The translations under genes and the position numbers were made by a program. A DNA stretch of 64,000 nt from Bacteroidales bacterium (GTDB lineage: Bacteria > Bacteroidota > Bacteroidia > Bacteroidales > P3), in contig JAFURZ010000013.1 of assembly GCA_017480785.1 (NCBI GenBank), forward strand, positions 62,001-126,000, given 5' to 3'. Every line of letters begins with the position of its first letter. Positions within the stretch are counted from its first letter, which is position 1. The notes below the pieces were generated by a model. That model was given only the letters and a program-made list of their open reading frames with translations. It did not search any database and was not told the origin of the DNA. Positions 62,371-64,000 of this stretch are shown here, piece after piece.

Positions 62371-62401
62371 CAAAGATACACTTTTTTTTTCATACGGCAA
62401 A
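62371..62401 (-). promoter_or_regulatory. Promoter of the large secreted protein gene
   Basis: On the minus strand TATCTTTG (62378-62371) and TTTG (62401-62398) are separated by 19 nt, which is the ideal spacing. Confidence 0.75.
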
Positions 62402-62537
62402 AAAATTTACTTTTTTAGGAATGTTTAACGCCCCCGGGGACAGTTCAGCCACATCAACCATAACATAAAAATACACTTAATCCGATACGGTTGTAGCGAC
62501 ACAGGCCCAATTGATGCCCACATCGCCCCGGCCATTT

Positions 62538-62628
62538 CTACGGTAGTATTACGGTTGTTCTTCGGCTGTTCTTCGGGGAAAAAGCGTAATACTACCGTAA
62601 AACGGTAAAAGAACAGCTAAGGAACACC
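62538..62628. repeat. Mixed 11-nt unit array (ACGGTAGTATT and AAAAGAACA units)
   Basis: TACGGTAGTATTACG (62539-62553) and CGTAATACTACCGTA (62585-62599) are perfect inverted copies. Between them ttgttcttcggctgttcttc carries two inverted copies of the GAACAG unit. To the right, GTAAAAGAACA and GCTAAGGAACA follow at 11-nt spacing. It thus combines the units of the arrays at 34.6 kb and 3.65 kb. Confidence 0.85.
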
Positions 62629-62702
62629 CAGAGGATGTGGGGGATGCGTATTTTCTTCACACGCACACACAATAAAAAACAGGATACGATGTTATATAGG
62701 GC

Positions 62703-64000
62703 ATGAGAGCAACGAGGACAACCGTGACGGTGCTGGCCGGGGTGCTGGCGATGGCGGTGGCGGGCTGCGCCGGCCGCAAGGCGGCGGCGCCGGCGGCCGC
62801 GAACCGCTACCGGCGGGCACCCATCCGCGAGGTGGACGAGCGGCAGCTGAAGGCCGACAGCCGCCTCATCGACGCCCTGACGCTGCAGAAGACGGGCCAC
62901 GGCGACGAGGCCCTGGCAGCCTATGCGGCGCTGACGCACGACGAGCCGGCGACGGCGGCGGCCTGGTACGGGCAGAGCCTGCTGCTGCTGCAACGGGGCT
63001 GGACCGACAGTGCGCTGCACTGCGCCCGGCGGGCCGTGGAGCTGCAGGGCGACAACGTGTGGTACCTGCTGGTGCTGGCCCAGTGCCAGGAGCGGCAGGG
63101 CGACGCCGCCGGGGCCGTGGCGACCCTGAACCGCGTGGAGGCCCGCAAGGGCGTCAGCGAGGGCCTCTCGCTCCACAAGCAGAGCCTCTGGGAGGCCGCC
63201 GGACGGCACGACAAGGCCATGAAGGAAATCGAGGCCCTGGCCGACGCCCTGCCCCAGGAGACCCGCTACCAGGCCGTGCTGGCCGAGATGAACATGCAGC
63301 GCAAGAACTACAAGCGGGCCAAGATGTACTACGACCGCATCCTGGCGGCGGCGCCCGACGACGAATACATCCACCTGCAGCTGGCCGAATACTACAAGCA
63401 GACGGGCCGCACCGCCGAGGCCGACAGCGAGATGGTGCGCGCCATCGCCCACCCCGCCCTGGAGCCCTCGACGAAGATGCAGCTGCTGACATCGTTCTAC
63501 ACCGAAGAGGAGTTCTACGGCAGCCGGCGCGCGGTGTGCTTCCGCATGGTGGAGGAGGTGATGCGCCAGAGCACGGACCCGGCCGAGTATGCCGTCTTCT
63601 ACGGCGACATGCTGATGCACCAGGGACGCCACGACGAGGCGGCGACGCAGCTGGCCCTGGGGCTGCAGCGCGACAGTTCGCGCTACGAGGTGTGGGAGGC
63701 CCTGCTGCTGAGCCTGGGCAAGGTGCCCGAGCGCGAAGAGGAGCTGGGCGACTACGCCCGGCGGGCCGAGCGCCTGTTCCCCATCCACACGCTGCCCCAC
63801 TACACGGCCGCCGTCTACGCCCGCCGCCACGGGCGCTGCGACGAGGCCCTGGAGGCGCTGAACAAGGCGGTGCGCTGGGGCTTCAACAAGGGCTACCTGG
63901 AGAGCGAATGCTACGGCCTGATGGCCGACTGCCTGCACCAGGAGGGGCGCGACGACGAGGCCCGCCGCTGCGCCGAACACGCCCTCCGCGTAAATCCCAA
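62703..64000 (+). CDS. TPR lipoprotein, C-terminus beyond the window
   Basis: The ATG at 62703 opens MRATRTTVTVLAGVLAMAVA followed by GCAG, a lipoprotein signal. The frame is open to the window end (432 codons). Several tetratricopeptide repeats are visible, such as DEALAAYAALTHDEPATAAA, KNYKRAKMYYDRILAAAPDD and GRCDEALEALNKAVRWGFNK. It is GC-rich and typical of the host. Homologues in Bacteroidetes are outer-membrane TPR lipoproteins of unknown role. Stop and full length are not seen. Confidence 0.88.
   Translation, partial: MRATRTTVTVLAGVLAMAVAGCAGRKAAAPAAANRYRRAPIREVDERQLKADSRLIDALTLQKTGHGDEALAAYAALTHDEPATAAAWYGQSLLLLQRGWTDSALHCARRAVELQGDNVWYLLVLAQCQERQGDAAGAVATLNRVEARKGVSEGLSLHKQSLWEAAGRHDKAMKEIEALADALPQETRYQAVLAEMNMQRKNYKRAKMYYDRILAAAPDDEYIHLQLAEYYKQTGRTAEADSEMVRAIAHPALEPSTKMQLLTSFYTEEEFYGSRRAVCFRMVEEVMRQSTDPAEYAVFYGDMLMHQGRHDEAATQLALGLQRDSSRYEVWEALLLSLGKVPEREEELGDYARRAERLFPIHTLPHYTAAVYARRHGRCDEALEALNKAVRWGFNKGYLESECYGLMADCLHQEGRDDEARRCAEHALRVNP

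Noticed and set aside
62592..63980. A 462-codon minus-strand frame at the window end
   Set aside because: The plus strand has a lipoprotein signal and TPR repeats in a frame open to the end of the window, so the minus-strand frame is a shadow.

Overview
The window looks like chromosome from an uncultured, high-GC member of the Bacteroidales. The evidence is the Bacteroidetes-type promoters (-7 box TAnnTTTG with TTTG about 19-22 nt upstream), several cell-surface proteins with type IX secretion C-terminal domains of both the A and B kinds, an S46 dipeptidyl peptidase, a C10 protease, and a division/cell-wall cluster in Bacteroidetes order.

Layout. 1-3.6 kb: the N-terminal part of a membrane glycosyltransferase and an M16 protease (minus strand). 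About 3.7-10.8 kb: a clearly AT-richer accessory block holding two zinc-ribbon genes, a small NUMOD3-like protein, a primase-like protein with a C-terminal helix-turn-helix, iteron-like repeats, an XRE regulator, a small serine recombinase, a 53-codon ORF and a large serine recombinase. The reading frame of the large recombinase runs antisense through two tRNA-Leu genes at 10.8-11.0 kb, so this looks like an integrated element docked next to tRNA genes. 11.1-16.2 kb (minus): DUF4159 protein, rsmE, beta-helix protein, mnmA and an EamA transporter. 16.2-31.4 kb (minus): the dcw cluster mraZ-rsmH-ftsL-ftsI-murE-mraY-'murD'-ftsW-murG-murC-ftsQ-ftsA-ftsZ, in which murD is reduced to a C-terminal domain. 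31.7-38.6 kb (plus): three tandem paralogous surface proteins with type B C-terminal domains. 38.7-44.7 kb (plus): S46 peptidase, a single frame encoding sigma-54 followed by a secreted M23 peptidase, ribH and fmt. 44.8-50.1 kb: HU, lipoprotein plus C10 protease, gpsA and an acyltransferase. 50-52.4 kb (minus): helicase, secG and a TPR-like protein. 52.7-59.3 kb (plus): rpmH, a 23S rRNA methyltransferase, a surface protein, apbE and yicC. 59.4-64 kb: a large surface protein (minus) and the start of a TPR lipoprotein (plus).

Two repeat systems recur. Intergenic arrays with an 11-nt unit, most of them arranged as inverted repeats, occur at seven places; one is a perfect 97-nt palindrome. Separately, 7-nt repeats of the GAGAGTG/CTCTCCA type sit inside coding sequences of rsmE (twice), murC, ftsL and rsmH, where they encode low-complexity inserts. 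The observations most worth following up are the sigma-54/M23 continuous frame, the murD remnant in an otherwise intact dcw cluster, and the 11-nt palindromic arrays.
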